Source: Calothrix sp. HK-06
GTDB taxonomy: Bacteria > Cyanobacteriota > Cyanobacteriia > Cyanobacteriales > Nostocaceae
Assembly (NCBI RefSeq): GCF_001904745.1
Contig: NZ_MRCD01000044.1
Span: 1 to 64,000 of the forward strand
DNA: 64,000 bases
Reading direction: 5' to 3'
Position numbers and translations under genes: made by a program. The notes beneath the pieces are model-generated. The model was not told the DNA's origin. It did not search any database and saw only the letters and a program-made list of their open reading frames with translations. Below are positions 1-9,245 of the stretch, one piece after another (the first letter of the stretch is position 1; every line of letters starts with the position of its first letter).

Positions 1-154
1 GCCAATTTTATATAAAATTATGACTTCTTAAAGCAATTATTTATTTGATGAAAAAATTTTTTAAAGTTACTTTAGCTAATAATTATTTATCAAAATAAAT
101 TCATTATTTACACATAATATTTACAATATAGCAAAAAAGCATATGACACTAGCA

Positions 155-197
155 AACTTGCGTAGACGGCAAATTTTATTGCCGCCGGAGTGCAAGT
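155..197. repeat. imperfect hairpin downstream of the wecG-like gene
   Basis: Nested inverted repeat: outer arms ACTTGC/GCAAGT and an inner stem GGCAA/TTGCC around an AT-rich loop. It lies just past the stop of the minus-strand glycosyltransferase gene, so it could fold in that transcript's 3' end, but it has no clear T tract. Bases 1-247 hold no recognisable gene. Confidence 0.4.
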
Positions 198-247
198 TAT
201 TCGTGACAAGATTTCACAAAAATCTTATAGAAACCAGAATTATAAAC

Positions 248-1045
248 TTAATCAGTGGTTCCATCAAGATATGCTTGTGGGACACCTTTATCTGTTAGCA
301 ATTGTTTAAGTGCCAACCAGATAAACGGTGGAATTGTTTTGGTATAACGCTGCCAGAGTCGGCGCGGTTCCTGCATCCAACGGTAGAGCCATTCTAATCC
401 TAAATCACGAACAACACGAGGCGCCCGCTTATGAATTCCTGCGTAAACAGGGAATACACCACCTAGTCCAATCATGACTGCTTGAACTTTACCTCTATGT
501 TGAGCCATCCAGTTTTCTTGTTTAGGACAACCTAAAGACACGAGTACTACACCAGCACCACTAGAGTGAATCTTGTCAATCAACGCTTGGTCTTCTGCTT
601 CTGTCAAGGGACGAAAAGGTAGAGGTTCCATTGCTGCTATTTTCAGTCTCGGAAATTCCTTGTTCAAACGTTTTCGCATTCGTGAAAGAATCTCAGACTG
701 CGAACCTAAATAGAATACACTGATGTTTTTAGCTTCAGCTAATTTACACAGTGACATCATAATATCCATTCCCGCTACTCTGTCTTGATATCTGGCGCCC
801 ATTTGACGCATCATCCAAACCAAAGGCATACCATCTGGAGTCACAATGTCTGAACCTTTAAGGACATTTGCAAACTCCGGATTCCAATGCGCTTCCATCA
901 GCATGTGTACATTCGCTACGCACACTGTTTTACTTTCACGTTCAACAGCCCAATCTAAAATCGTTTGTACTTGATCATCAAGCTTTAAAGCAGTTATAGG
1001 GAAATCAAGAACCTTCTTAGTAGGGAGAAAGGTTTCTCCTACCAT
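248..1045 (-). CDS. WecG/TagA/CpsF family glycosyltransferase
   Basis: A 265-residue protein of the WecG/TagA/CpsF (GT26) family, which transfers N-acetylmannosamine, N-acetylmannosaminuronate or related sugars to lipid-linked carriers in surface polysaccharide synthesis. Family motifs are visible: TPDGMPLVW at residues 69-77 with the conserved Asp71, GCPKQE at 172-177, and the C-terminal LGLEWLYR...EPRRLWQRY segment. Length is normal for the family. No signal peptide; the family associates with the membrane peripherally. The gene stands alone, with no other polysaccharide genes in the window, so the polymer it serves cannot be named. Confidence 0.93.
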   Translation of the reverse strand: MVGETFLPTKKVLDFPITALKLDDQVQTILDWAVERESKTVCVANVHMLMEAHWNPEFANVLKGSDIVTPDGMPLVWMMRQMGARYQDRVAGMDIMMSLCKLAEAKNISVFYLGSQSEILSRMRKRLNKEFPRLKIAAMEPLPFRPLTEAEDQALIDKIHSSGAGVVLVSLGCPKQENWMAQHRGKVQAVMIGLGGVFPVYAGIHKRAPRVVRDLGLEWLYRWMQEPRRLWQRYTKTIPPFIWLALKQLLTDKGVPQAYLDGTTD

Positions 1046-1462
1046 AACTAAACTCCTTGTGTTTAAAAAATAGACAATTCTGAATTCCCAGCTAGAAATA
1101 AGTACGTGTTATCAACTACTCTTTCTTGCTGTAGGAATATCGTCAGTCAACACTTGGAGATGCACTAGCTCTCAGTAAATTTTCGGCTTCCTGGTAATTT
1201 TATCATTAACGCTATTGTATATTACTTTACTCACAAAAAAAATGCTTATTATTTATTTGCGATAACTTTACATTTACTTTATATTCGCTTGTTGTTTTTT
1301 TTACATATACGTAAAAACAGCCTCTAGGCTATTTAAAAAATTCAAATCTAAACAGCCACGTAGTATAAAAAATTATTGAACTACTGAATTTTGATTTATT
1401 TGTGAAATTTATATATAGAGGAATAATAGATAAAAGAAATTATAATTTATTGACATAATTAA
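1046..1462. other. AT-rich gap between wecG-like gene and small basic ORF
   Basis: About 417 bases with no coding region I can support and no member of the repeat families found elsewhere in the window. It should hold the promoter of the minus-strand glycosyltransferase gene, but no convincing element was picked out. Confidence 0.5.
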
Positions 1463-1687
1463 TTAAAAAAAACTGGGAGAAGAATATCTTTTCTTCCCCC
1501 AGTCTTGATTGTCTTGATTTTGATTTTTGTTCTGATTTTTGTCTTTCTGGTTTTGCTTCGTTTCCTCCTTGAGTCGCTTCCGCAGCATTTGCTGTTGCTT
1601 CTTAAGTTGTCGTTGCCTTGCCGAACCACCTCGACCTTTGTCGTTTCTCCCTTCTTTTCGGGGAGATTCCCATCGTTTTAGTCTCAT
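1463..1687 (-). CDS. small basic Gln/Lys-rich hypothetical protein
   Basis: A 74-residue open frame opening MRLKRWESPRKEGRNDKGRG and followed by a strongly charged, Gln/Lys/Asn-rich stretch. No domain recognised; it looks disordered and could bind nucleic acid, but that is only from composition. AGGGAT lies a few bases upstream of the ATG as a possible ribosome site. A 60-residue frame on the other strand overlaps it but is Cys/Ser/Leu-rich and less protein-like. Low complexity means it could be spurious. Confidence 0.4.
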   Translation of the reverse strand: MRLKRWESPRKEGRNDKGRGGSARQRQLKKQQQMLRKRLKEETKQNQKDKNQNKNQNQDNQDWGKKRYSSPSFF

Positions 1688-1786
1688 ACTTATATCCCTA
1701 AAGTTACTTTTGAAACAGTAAATTATTATTACTCTGTACTATTAATTTTACTCCATACATTTAATATCGTCAAACTATAAATTAAT

Positions 1787-2000
1787 CCAAAGAAACCGGG
1801 CTTATTTTTGATAGATTAAGGTTTCTAGCAAAATATTTGCGAAGAAGCCCGGTTTCTAACTAAGTAATTTTGCCTTCACTTTCCTATATACTAACCCAAA
1901 GAAACCGGGCTTATTTTTGATAAATTAAGGTTTCTAGCAAAATATTTGCGAGGAAGCCCGGTTTCTAACTAGGTAATTTTGCCTTCACTTTCCTATATAC
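1787..2000. repeat. tandem pair of about 105-base repeats with AGAAACC...GGTTTCT arms
   Basis: Two nearly identical copies, 1787-1890 and 1896-2000, offset by 109 bases. Each holds an inverted pair (AGAAACCGGGCTT ... AAGCCCGGTTTCT) around an AT-rich spacer, then the same 3' tail ending TTCCTATATA. Copies differ at a few bases, such as GAAGAAGCC against GAGGAAGCC. The arms belong to the AGAAACC-family palindromes also found at 16695, 21190, 27070 and 36539. Confidence 0.9.
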
Positions 2001-2134
2001 ATTATACAATATTTACTTTCCGGAAAAGTTTGATGCAATTTTTGACATATTTTATCAACATTATGGTTATCTCAGTGACAAAAAGGAGGTCATGAGTATA
2101 TTTTCATCTCATCCTGTAATAATCCGGAAAGCTT

Positions 2135-2225
2135 GGCAACGGATTATGAACAGATGTAACGGATGGTTGATATTAAACGACTAGATTTTGTTTGTAACTA
2201 AAAACTTATCCGTTACATCCGTTGC
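2135..2225. repeat. GGATGTAACGGATG-family inverted repeat
   Basis: Begins GGCAACGGATTATGAACAG, continues ATGTAACGGATGG, and about 60 bases later gives the inverse TCCGTTACATCCGTTGC. Related copies are at 20184, 32255 and 54701. This one runs into the last codons of the RluD-family gene, so the C-terminus of that protein is encoded by repeat sequence. Confidence 0.8.
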
Positions 2226-3148
2226 AAACTTCGCCTTCTCAGCGCTTCTAAAAGTTTTGTAAACTCCTGGGGAGGCGCCGCCGTAGCTTCTATATATTCT
2301 TGTGTAACGGGGTGTTGTAATTTTAGGCGCCATGCGTGGAGTGCTTGACCAGATAAATTGACACCTAGCGACCGTGCTGAACTATATATTGGGTCGCCAA
2401 CAATAGGATGACCAATTTGTGCGCTGTGAACTCGAATTTGATGAGTACGTCCAGTTTCTAACTGAAAGCGTACAAGTGTATAATTTCCCAGACGTTCTTG
2501 TGCTTGCCAGTGAGTAACAGCTTCGCGTCCTCCTTTTTCTACTGGAACTACTGCCATTTTTTTACGGTCTATCAGATGGCGCCCAATTGGTAAATCAATT
2601 GTACCAGTTTCAGTTTTAGGCGCCCCGTAAACGATACCAAGATATTCACGACGTGCGGTTTTGGCTTTGAGTTGTGCTTGCAGGTGCTGGTGTGCTTGTT
2701 CTGTTTTGGCGATGACGATGGCGCCTGTAGTATCTTTGTCTAAACGATGCACAATACCCGGACGCTGAACTCCACCAATTCCAGGTAAGTTAGGACAATG
2801 TGCAAGTAAGGCATTTACTAACGTGCCGTTAGGATGACCTGGTGCAGGATGAACTACTATACCTGCTGCTTTATTAAGAATTATTAACTGGTCATCTTCG
2901 TAAAGAATATCAAGCGGGATATTTTCGGCAGAGAGTTCGAGAGGTTGAGCTTCGGGAATAGTAATCGTTACCAAATCACCCGATTTTACGACTACCTTTT
3001 TTGATGTGCATTCGTTGTTATTGACGTAAACACAACCTTGTTCGATAAGACTTTGAACGCGCGAACGAGATAAATCTGGCAGTTCCAATGCCAAATAGCG
3101 GTCTAAACGTTCTCCAGTATCTTCAACTTCAAAATAAAATTCAGTCAC
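2213..3148 (-). CDS. RluA/RluD family pseudouridine synthase
   Basis: A 311-residue RNA pseudouridine synthase: isomerises uridine to pseudouridine, most likely in 23S rRNA. An S4 RNA-binding domain occupies about residues 15-75 and the RluA/RluD catalytic domain about 85-300. The diagnostic motif HRLDKDTTG is at 134-142, with catalytic Asp137. Length and order match RluD (helix 69 of 23S rRNA), but cyanobacteria often carry more than one RluA-family enzyme, so no symbol is given. The last residues overlap the repeat at 2135-2225. Monocistronic. Confidence 0.93.
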   Translation of the reverse strand: MTEFYFEVEDTGERLDRYLALELPDLSRSRVQSLIEQGCVYVNNNECTSKKVVVKSGDLVTITIPEAQPLELSAENIPLDILYEDDQLIILNKAAGIVVHPAPGHPNGTLVNALLAHCPNLPGIGGVQRPGIVHRLDKDTTGAIVIAKTEQAHQHLQAQLKAKTARREYLGIVYGAPKTETGTIDLPIGRHLIDRKKMAVVPVEKGGREAVTHWQAQERLGNYTLVRFQLETGRTHQIRVHSAQIGHPIVGDPIYSSARSLGVNLSGQALHAWRLKLQHPVTQEYIEATAAPPQEFTKLLEALRRRSLQRM

Positions 3149-3172
3149 AATTATCTATAGTGTATGTTTTAA

Positions 3173-3259
3173 AACCTCTCCCCCAACCCCTCTCCTACTA
3201 GGAAAGGGGAGTATATTTACTCCCCCTTCCCTCACAGGGAAGGGGGTTGGGGGGTTAGG
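3173..3259. repeat. CCTCTCCCCCAACCCC-type inverted repeat
   Basis: Inverted repeat: arms CCTCTCCCCCAACCCC and GGGGTTGGGGGGTTAGG enclose a shorter inner palindrome (AGGAAAGGGGAG / CTCCCCCTTCCCT). Typical interspersed cyanobacterial palindrome, placed between the rluD-like promoter region and the PatA-like gene. The remainder of 3260-3644 shows no other gene. Confidence 0.8.
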
Positions 3260-3644
3260 TTTTACGTTTGTAAAGTCTATTACAAATCTAATTATAGTTA
3301 AATCTTAAATTTTCTCTATTTTTTGCAGTCGTGTTACCTAAGAAAACTTGATTAACGTTGGGTCTCCCTATGTGAAAACTATGTTTACGTTCCTCGACCC
3401 AACCTACGAATTGTCAATTGAGAATTTCTAATTTTAAAATGTCCGGAAAATAATCTTGATATAGGAAATTATATCTAATGTATATAAGGATGATTCACCT
3501 GCAAGATTGACGAATAATTGCTAAATTGCTAAAAATAGGTTGTTCACGCACTTAATTTATCCGGTTACATTTATAAGTACAGATAAACCTATCACAAGTA
3601 GTTTCTTATATTACCAACTTTATATTATTAGAATCAGTATAAAA

Positions 3645-4607
3645 ATGCAAACACTCCCTATTGGAAGATACCGATTTTTTCAGCGTTTACAACCATTGCA
3701 AATTTTAAGCTCTTCTGTTAATGCACACGCAACTGGTTGTTTACAAGTTTTTAGTGTTTCTGCTTCTTGGCTTATATATTTAGAGAAGGGTAAACTTGTA
3801 TACGCTTGCTATGAGTCGGGAATGTTTGAGATACTATATAAAAAGTTGCAGGTACTTAGTAAAACTGTTCCAACACTTAATCGTGAAGTATATACTCGAC
3901 TAAAAGCTATTTTTGAAACCAGTATTGAAAATCAAGCAATACCCAATTCAGATTACTTAGCAATATGCTGGTTGGTCGAGCAGAAATATATTAACCTAAC
4001 TCAAGCTGCAATGCTTATTGAGGAAATAGCAGTCGAAGTTTTAGAATCATTCTTATTATTAAAAGAAGGTTGTTACGAATTGGTATCTAATAGCTTCATT
4101 GAGAAAATGCCAAAATACTGCCGTTTAAATATTCTCTCACTCGTTGAAAAAATTTCTTCTCCAAATAAACAAAAACATCAAACTAAAAACACGACTAATA
4201 AATATAATACATCTAAACCATCGAAAAAACTTCCGAAATTACAATACACAATTATGTGTATCGATGATAGCCCAAGTATCTTAAATGCTATTAAAACCTT
4301 TTTGGATGAAACTTTTTTTGATGTTGTGCAACTCAATGATTCTGTAAAAGCTTTGATGCAAACTATTCGCGTCAAACCTGATTTAATTTTACTCGATATT
4401 GGAATGCCAAATTTAAATGGTTATGAATTCTGTTCTTTATTAAGAAAGCACTCGTATTTTAAAAAGACACCTGTAATTATGGTGACAGCAAGGTCTAGTT
4501 TAGTTGATAAAGCTAAAGCTAAAATGGTCGGCGCCTCTGGGTATATAACTAAACCATTCACACAAGTTCAATTGATGAAGGTTATTTTCCAACATTTAGA
4601 AGTGTAA
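3645..4607 (+). CDS. patA: PatA-family response regulator (DUF4388 + receiver)
   Basis: A 320-residue PatA-type regulator from the ATG at 3645; a TTG 35 codons upstream would add a tail that does not fit the family. The N-terminal PATAN/DUF4388 region (about 1-170) opens MQTLPIGRYRFFQRLQP and carries IFETSIENQAIPNSDYLAIC, which strongly resembles Anabaena PatA as I recall it. A charged linker (171-200) leads to a C-terminal receiver domain (about 201-320) with acidic pair Asp207-Asp208, phospho-acceptor Asp251 in LLDIGMPN and the conserved Lys in YITKPF. In Anabaena, PatA promotes HetR activity and intercalary heterocyst formation. Nostocales encode several PatA-like paralogues, so orthology is likely but unproven. 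Confidence 0.8.
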   Translation: MQTLPIGRYRFFQRLQPLQILSSSVNAHATGCLQVFSVSASWLIYLEKGKLVYACYESGMFEILYKKLQVLSKTVPTLNREVYTRLKAIFETSIENQAIPNSDYLAICWLVEQKYINLTQAAMLIEEIAVEVLESFLLLKEGCYELVSNSFIEKMPKYCRLNILSLVEKISSPNKQKHQTKNTTNKYNTSKPSKKLPKLQYTIMCIDDSPSILNAIKTFLDETFFDVVQLNDSVKALMQTIRVKPDLILLDIGMPNLNGYEFCSLLRKHSYFKKTPVIMVTARSSLVDKAKAKMVGASGYITKPFTQVQLMKVIFQHLEV

Positions 4608-4641
4608 AAGTAATTTTTTTAATAGTAGTCGGTTAAGATTT

Positions 4642-4755
4642 GAATCCCCCCTAGCCCCTCTTAATAAGGGGGGAAAAGAGAGTTTTAAGCCCCCTTAATA
4701 AGGGAGAAAAATAAAATTTAAAGCCCCCCTTATTAAGGGGGGTTGGGGGGATTTA
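4642..4755. repeat. CCCCCTTAATAAGGGGGG-family inverted repeat
   Basis: Arms GAATCCCCCCTAGCCCC and GGGGTTGGGGGGATT face each other across two inner CCCCTTAATAAGGGG-like palindromes. Same family as 15500, 47750 and 59386. It follows the PatA-like gene and may also act as its 3' hairpin. Confidence 0.85.
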
Positions 4756-4923
4756 ATGACACAAAAAGTTTAATTAAGCAGTAACAATCATTAGTCGGTG
4801 CGTGACGCTACAAGTTTTATAACTGGTACTTACTTCAGCTAAAAATCTTATTTGATGTTGGGTTCCGCAAAGCCTCCACCCAACCTACAAAAGAGGCGCC
4901 GAACTACAATTAAATAAGAAACC

Positions 4924-4951
4924 GTACAGACGTGATTAATCACGTCTGTAC
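4924..4951. repeat. perfect 28-base palindrome after fba
   Basis: GTACAGACGTGATT followed by its exact reverse complement; a variant of the TAGAGACG palindrome family. It lies 18 bases past the fba stop codon and in the fba transcript would form a 14-base-pair hairpin, so it may stabilise or terminate that mRNA. Confidence 0.8.
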
Positions 4952-4969
4952 ATTTAATTTCCTATTTAT

Positions 4970-6049
4970 TTAAACTTTTGCAGCAGCTTTGGTGAGTGCG
5001 GTAAGTTCGCCTTTAGCGTACTTAGCAGCGAAGTCATCCAAGGACATTTGCTTGATTTTGCTTCCGTTACCAGCAGTACCAAACTGTTGATATCGGTCAG
5101 CACAAACTTTTTGCATGTACTTGATGGAAGGTTTGAGGAAGTGACGGGGGTCAAATTCCTTGGTGTCTTTTGCTAGTGCTTCGCGCACAGCAGCGGTGAT
5201 AGCCAAACGGTTATCGGTGTCGATGTTTACTTTACGTACACCGCACTTGATACCTTTTTGAATTTCTTCAACAGGTACACCGTAGGTTTCAGGAATGGCG
5301 CCACCGTATTGGTTAATTAATGCAATTAAATCTTCTGGTACAGAAGAAGAACCATGCATTACCAAGTGGGTGTTAGGCAAACGACGGTGAATTTCTTCAA
5401 TACGGCTAATTGCCAAAATTTCGCCAGTTGGTTTGCGGGTAAACTTGTAGGCGCCGTGGCTGGTACCAATAGCAACAGCTAAAGCGTCTACTTGTGTTTG
5501 TTCAACGAATTGAACCGCTTCGTCTGGGTCGGTTAGAAGCTGGGAATGGTCGAGTTTACCTTCAAAACCATGTCCGTCTTCTGCTTCACCCATACCTGTT
5601 TCCAATGAACCCAAACAGCCAAGTTCACCTTCAACACTTACACCTAAAGAGTGAGCCACTTTCACTACTTCGCGAGTAACGTTGACGTTATACTCAAAGC
5701 TTGCGGGGGTTTTGGCATCAGCTTGTAATGAACCATCCATCATTACACTGGTAAAGCCATTTTTCATTGCTGAATAGCAAGTTGCTGGCTCGTTACCGTG
5801 GTCTTGGTGCATCGCAATAGGAAGATGAGGGTAAGTTTCCACTGCTGCCAAAATTAAATGGCGAAGGAAATTCTCACCTGCATACTTACGGGCGCCGCGT
5901 GATGCTTGTAATATTACGGGGCTATCTGTCTCATGGGCAGCCTGCACAATTGCTTGAATCTGCTCCAGGTTGTTAACGTTGAAAGCTGGAATGCCGTAAC
6001 CGTTCTCAGCGGCGTGGTCCAACATGAGCCGCATTGGTACGAGCGCCAT
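4970..6049 (-). CDS. fba: class II fructose-1,6-bisphosphate aldolase
   Basis: A 359-residue zinc-dependent aldolase that joins dihydroxyacetone phosphate with glyceraldehyde-3-phosphate (or erythrose-4-phosphate) in the Calvin cycle and runs the reverse in glycolysis. Sequence matches the long 'Calvin-cycle' class II subtype: [20 protein letters not shown] at the start, substrate/metal residues around HQDHGN (81-86), and GTSHGAYKF and HGSSSVPED farther on. A strong AGGAGG lies 7 bases before the ATG. Single gene, followed by a palindrome at 4924-4951. A key photosynthetic carbon-fixation enzyme, expected to be essential. Confidence 0.97.
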   Translation of the reverse strand: MALVPMRLMLDHAAENGYGIPAFNVNNLEQIQAIVQAAHETDSPVILQASRGARKYAGENFLRHLILAAVETYPHLPIAMHQDHGNEPATCYSAMKNGFTSVMMDGSLQADAKTPASFEYNVNVTREVVKVAHSLGVSVEGELGCLGSLETGMGEAEDGHGFEGKLDHSQLLTDPDEAVQFVEQTQVDALAVAIGTSHGAYKFTRKPTGEILAISRIEEIHRRLPNTHLVMHGSSSVPEDLIALINQYGGAIPETYGVPVEEIQKGIKCGVRKVNIDTDNRLAITAAVREALAKDTKEFDPRHFLKPSIKYMQKVCADRYQQFGTAGNGSKIKQMSLDDFAAKYAKGELTALTKAAAKV

Positions 6050-6196
6050 AGATAGTCCTCCTGAATGTGTTGTCAGATAATCGGTTGAATGATGAGCGTA
6101 TGTACTACGCTGAATCTTAATGTTTTTTTCAACTTATAGGAAATTATAACTAGTGATTGGTGTTTATGTTTAAAAAGTTTAAGAGATTTAGTGTTC

Positions 6197-6221
6197 AGTG
6201 CTGAGTGCTGAGTGCTGAGTG
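6197..6221. repeat. heptamer repeat (AGTGCTG)3
   Basis: Three perfect AGTGCTG units followed by AGTG, in the gap between the fba promoter region and tRNA-Lys. A short tandemly repeated repetitive (STRR) sequence of the type known from heterocystous cyanobacteria. Confidence 0.9.
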
Positions 6222-6300
6222 AATGGAGGATGATAATGAAGAATTATGAGTTGAAGAGAAAATTAAATCTGTAACTTATAGTTCAATAGTCTTATTCTAT

Positions 6301-6383
6301 CTTGTGGAACAGGCATCCCTGCCTGTTACTATTAATTAATTTAATTAAATTTCGAGTGCAGGCAAGGATGCCTACCCCACAAG
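6301..6383. repeat. CTTGTGG...CCACAAG-family inverted repeat
   Basis: CTTGTGGAACAGGCATCC and the inverse GGATGCCTACCCCACAAG enclose an AT-rich core. Same family as 28465, 33603, 37158, 42085, 58308 and 59482. Confidence 0.85.
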
Positions 6384-6402
6384 AGTATTTGAATCTTTAG
6401 TA

Positions 6403-6474
6403 TGGGTAACCCGGGACTCGAACCCGGAACTAATCGGTTAAAAGCCGAGTACTCTACCATTGAGTTAGTCACCC
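6403..6474 (-). tRNA. trnK: tRNA-Lys (anticodon UUU)
   Basis: Read on the minus strand: acceptor arm GGGTGAC paired with GTTACCC (one mismatch or wobble), D arm ACTCAATGGTAGAGT, anticodon loop CTTTTAA with anticodon TTT, and T arm CCGGGTTCGAGTCCCGG, with discriminator A. CCA is not encoded. All arms are present in 72 bases with no long variable arm. An isolated tRNA gene in a repeat-rich gap. Confidence 0.95.
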
Positions 6475-6537
6475 GTGCCGCGTTTTTTTCGCTGGCTTAT
6501 ACACTCTAACACAAGGGTATATAGTTTTGTAAAGGGG

Positions 6538-7410
6538 TTAAGAGAAAAAATTTGCTGTGAGTTTGAAAAATGTTGAGTAACTGGCGCCTGGTTGGAGTAC
6601 TGTAAGGTTTTCGCCCGTGTTAATGGCGTTTCTACCTGCGCTCCAAGGTTCGAGACAGTAAAAGTCTTTGCCTTTGAGTGTCCAAAATACTAGGGTTGAA
6701 AATACGTTGTCGTAATCGAAGGTTAATTTGAGTTTACGGCTTAAGTCGGTAACGGTAGCTGTTTGACTGCTAAGTTGTTTGAAAGCTACATCGATTTCAT
6801 CGCGGTTAAAGTCGAAACTGCCGTTAAATGTGTGATTTTCTTTGGTTTTCTGGTCTTGGTACTCTCGCGATGGTATATCAAACTGAAGTTGATTTTTATC
6901 CTGCACGACAAAGTAAGGATGAAACCCAAAGGAAAAGGGCATTGGTTGAGATGACTTATTTATATAATGCTGGCCAACATTCAAACTGTTACCTTGAAGT
7001 TGATAGGTAAAAGTTATCTGAAAGTTGAAAGGGTAAACTGCTTGTGTTTGCTCGTTGCTATGTAAAGTAGCTTGCAGCGACACTCCTTCATCTGAGACAG
7101 AACCAAGAGATACCCAAGGTAAATCGCGTGCAAATCCATGCTGCTTAAGGGTATACTGTTTGCCCCCTGTACTGTAAGTGTTTTCTGGTAAGTTACCGCA
7201 AATGGGAAATAAAATTGGATTACCTCCTCGAACACTCAACTCTGGGTTGACAAAGCGTTCTTCATCGAGGTAAAAAATTTCTTTTCCATTGAGGCGCCAT
7301 TTAGTAATTATGCCACCACGTTCGGGTACAACTTCTAACTGGGAGTTAGTGCTTTCATCTGTGAGGATGTAGGTTTTATATTGATTCTGTTGAAGAGAAA
7401 TTGAATACAT
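6538..7410 (-). CDS. aldose 1-epimerase family protein
   Basis: A 290-residue member of the galactose mutarotase-like beta-sandwich superfamily. Visible family features: GGNPILFPICGNLP early, the conserved KQHGFARDLPW with the likely catalytic His, FGFHPYF in the middle, and the C-terminal CLEPWSAGRNAIN. Members interconvert alpha and beta anomers of aldoses or act on sugar phosphates; the substrate cannot be told from sequence. It lies 60 bases downstream of pdhA on the same strand, with a palindrome between, so co-transcription is possible but not evident. Cytoplasmic. Confidence 0.88.
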   Translation of the reverse strand: MYSISLQQNQYKTYILTDESTNSQLEVVPERGGIITKWRLNGKEIFYLDEERFVNPELSVRGGNPILFPICGNLPENTYSTGGKQYTLKQHGFARDLPWVSLGSVSDEGVSLQATLHSNEQTQAVYPFNFQITFTYQLQGNSLNVGQHYINKSSQPMPFSFGFHPYFVVQDKNQLQFDIPSREYQDQKTKENHTFNGSFDFNRDEIDVAFKQLSSQTATVTDLSRKLKLTFDYDNVFSTLVFWTLKGKDFYCLEPWSAGRNAINTGENLTVLQPGASYSTFFKLTANFFS

Positions 7411-7423
7411 ATGTTTTATATTG

Positions 7424-7449
7424 TAGAGACGTGATTAATCACGTCTCTA
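7424..7449. repeat. perfect TAGAGACG-family palindrome
   Basis: TAGAGACGTGATT followed by its exact reverse complement (26 bases), between the pdhA stop and the epimerase start. It would form a 13-base-pair hairpin in the pdhA transcript and could separate the two genes. The same family is at 18339, 21944, 25042, 34977, 39918, 56144 and 61262. Confidence 0.85.
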
Positions 7450-7470
7450 TCTACATTGTGCGTGTGTTGT

Positions 7471-8505
7471 TTACTCGTCTTCGGCGAAGATAAAGCGGTA
7501 TAACTCGTCTGGACTTGGTTCGGGACTGCTTTCGGCAAATTTGACGGCCTCTTCGACTTCTGTTTGTATTTTTTTGTCGATGGCTTTTAATTCGTTGGCA
7601 GTTGCTAGTTTTCTTTTAATCAATTCGCTAGCTAGCTTTTTGATTGGGTCGCGTGCGAACCAAAATTCTTTTTCTTCTTTGCTTCGCAGTTCGTCTGGGT
7701 CTGCTAACGAGTGTCCTCGGAAACGGTAGGTTAATGCTTCGATTAAAGTTGGTCCTTCTCCTGCACGCGCACGTCGCACAGCTTCTTTGGCTGCTGAATA
7801 CACTGCAAGAACGTCCATACCATCAACTTCAATACCCACCATATTGAAGACGCTGGCTTTTTTATAGATTTCGGGGTCAGATGTTGCGCGTTCGTGCGCC
7901 ATCCCTATTGCCCATTTATTATTTTCGACAACAAAGAGTATTGGTAATTTCCATAACGCTGCCATGTTGAGCGTCTCGAAAAATTGCCCATTGTTGGCGG
8001 CGCCGTCACCGAAGAAACAAGCTGTTACCTCCATCGGATTGGTATCACCTAACACTTCTTTGCGGTACTTGCTTTGAAATGCAGCACCCGCCGCTACAGG
8101 AATGCCTTCAGCAACAAACGCATATCCACCGAGTAAGCGATGTTCCGCAGAGAACATGTGCATCGAACCACCGCGTCCTTTACTACAACCTGTAGCTTTG
8201 CCAAATAGCTCTGCCATAACTTCGCGCGCTGGCACTCCAGCACTTAAAGCATGAACGTGGTCGCGGTATGTGCTGCTAACATAGTCTTCTCCCGGTTTCA
8301 TGGCTTTGACAATACCACTGGAAACAGCTTCTTGACCGTTGTAAAGGTGGACAAAGCCAAACATTTTTCCCCGGTAGTACATTTCGGCGCACTTATCTTC
8401 AAACATGCGCCCCAAAACCATGTCTTCGTAAAGCAGCAAGCCTTCTTGCTTCGTAATTTGTGCGGATGCCGCATCAAACGTTGGTAACGTGCGTTCTTGA
8501 ACCAT
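7471..8505 (-). CDS. pdhA: pyruvate dehydrogenase E1 component, alpha subunit
   Basis: A 344-residue E1-alpha that, with E1-beta, decarboxylates pyruvate on thiamine diphosphate and hands the acetyl group to E2. The ThDP/Mg motif is clear: GDGAANNG at 166-173 through [13 protein letters not shown] at 192-204. The segment RGGSMHMF (111-118) and the phosphorylation-loop-like [15 protein letters not shown] are also typical. Full length for the cyanobacterial/plastid type. The beta-subunit gene is not in the window, as is usual in cyanobacteria where pdh genes are scattered. Transcribed away from ftn2 across a 740-base gap. Confidence 0.97.
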   Translation of the reverse strand: MVQERTLPTFDAASAQITKQEGLLLYEDMVLGRMFEDKCAEMYYRGKMFGFVHLYNGQEAVSSGIVKAMKPGEDYVSSTYRDHVHALSAGVPAREVMAELFGKATGCSKGRGGSMHMFSAEHRLLGGYAFVAEGIPVAAGAAFQSKYRKEVLGDTNPMEVTACFFGDGAANNGQFFETLNMAALWKLPILFVVENNKWAIGMAHERATSDPEIYKKASVFNMVGIEVDGMDVLAVYSAAKEAVRRARAGEGPTLIEALTYRFRGHSLADPDELRSKEEKEFWFARDPIKKLASELIKRKLATANELKAIDKKIQTEVEEAVKFAESSPEPSPDELYRFIFAEDE

Positions 8506-9245
8506 TATCTTTTGAGTATCCCCGTAGTAACACTGAATGTCACCATTATTTATATAACGTTCATGTGCGCTGACTCGATTTATAGGCGACTTCCTTTTAA
8601 TGCAGGCGCCGCGCTACCCAAGAGCGTCCAATTGCTTCGGCTTTACTACTCTCTAAACTTAGAAGCAGCAAATAAACTGTCAAAATCAAGATTCGATAAC
8701 TCGAAGCTCGTTCATTTGATTGTAAGGAAGCAACTTTATTTGATGTCCTAGTCGGCGCGCTTTCGCTACCCTCGGCTATACACTAACAGTTAGGATAGCA
8801 AGATTCTGCATATTGATTAACAATTTTTAGCTTTCGGCACAGCGTTACTTATCAGCAATGTGCTTCTAGGTAATTGTAACAATAATATCGTTGTGGTAGA
8901 ATTTTACTCGCTCTATAGTAGCGAACAACAGTTCACAATGATGTATAATTCGTTGCTAACCTGAGAATGAATATAGCTACCTATTTATAGTGATAGTTAA
9001 TTATTCAATCTCTTGGTATTGTTGTATACTTCTCGATTACTTAACTATTTTTTACTTATGTTCATTAGTTAAGTGTAGAGGGAAGCTGGCTTAGATATAG
9101 GCGGCGATTACATACTTTAAACAACAGTTGAGTTGTAAACAAAACGCGCGTGTAAGTTCAACAAGGTATTATTATGGCACGGTTTGATAATGCCTGGAAT
9201 GGTCTAGGTGAAACATCACATAATACGCTGTAGGGGAAGTAGGCT
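8506..9245. other. 740-base gap between divergent pdhA and ftn2
   Basis: Carries the promoters of two divergent genes. Short frames here (for example 8497-8751 on the plus strand, which starts inside pdhA on the opposite strand) lack start signals and recognisable content. No member of the main repeat families was seen. Long leaders for pdhA and/or ftn2 are possible. Confidence 0.5.

Noticed and set aside
1787-2000. CRISPR array
   Set aside because: Only two units with no spacer-repeat periodicity; it is a tandem-duplicated palindromic element. No CRISPR array or cas gene was seen anywhere.
8497-8751. 84-codon plus-strand frame beginning inside pdhA
   Set aside because: It begins inside pdhA on the opposite strand, has no ribosome site and resembles no family.
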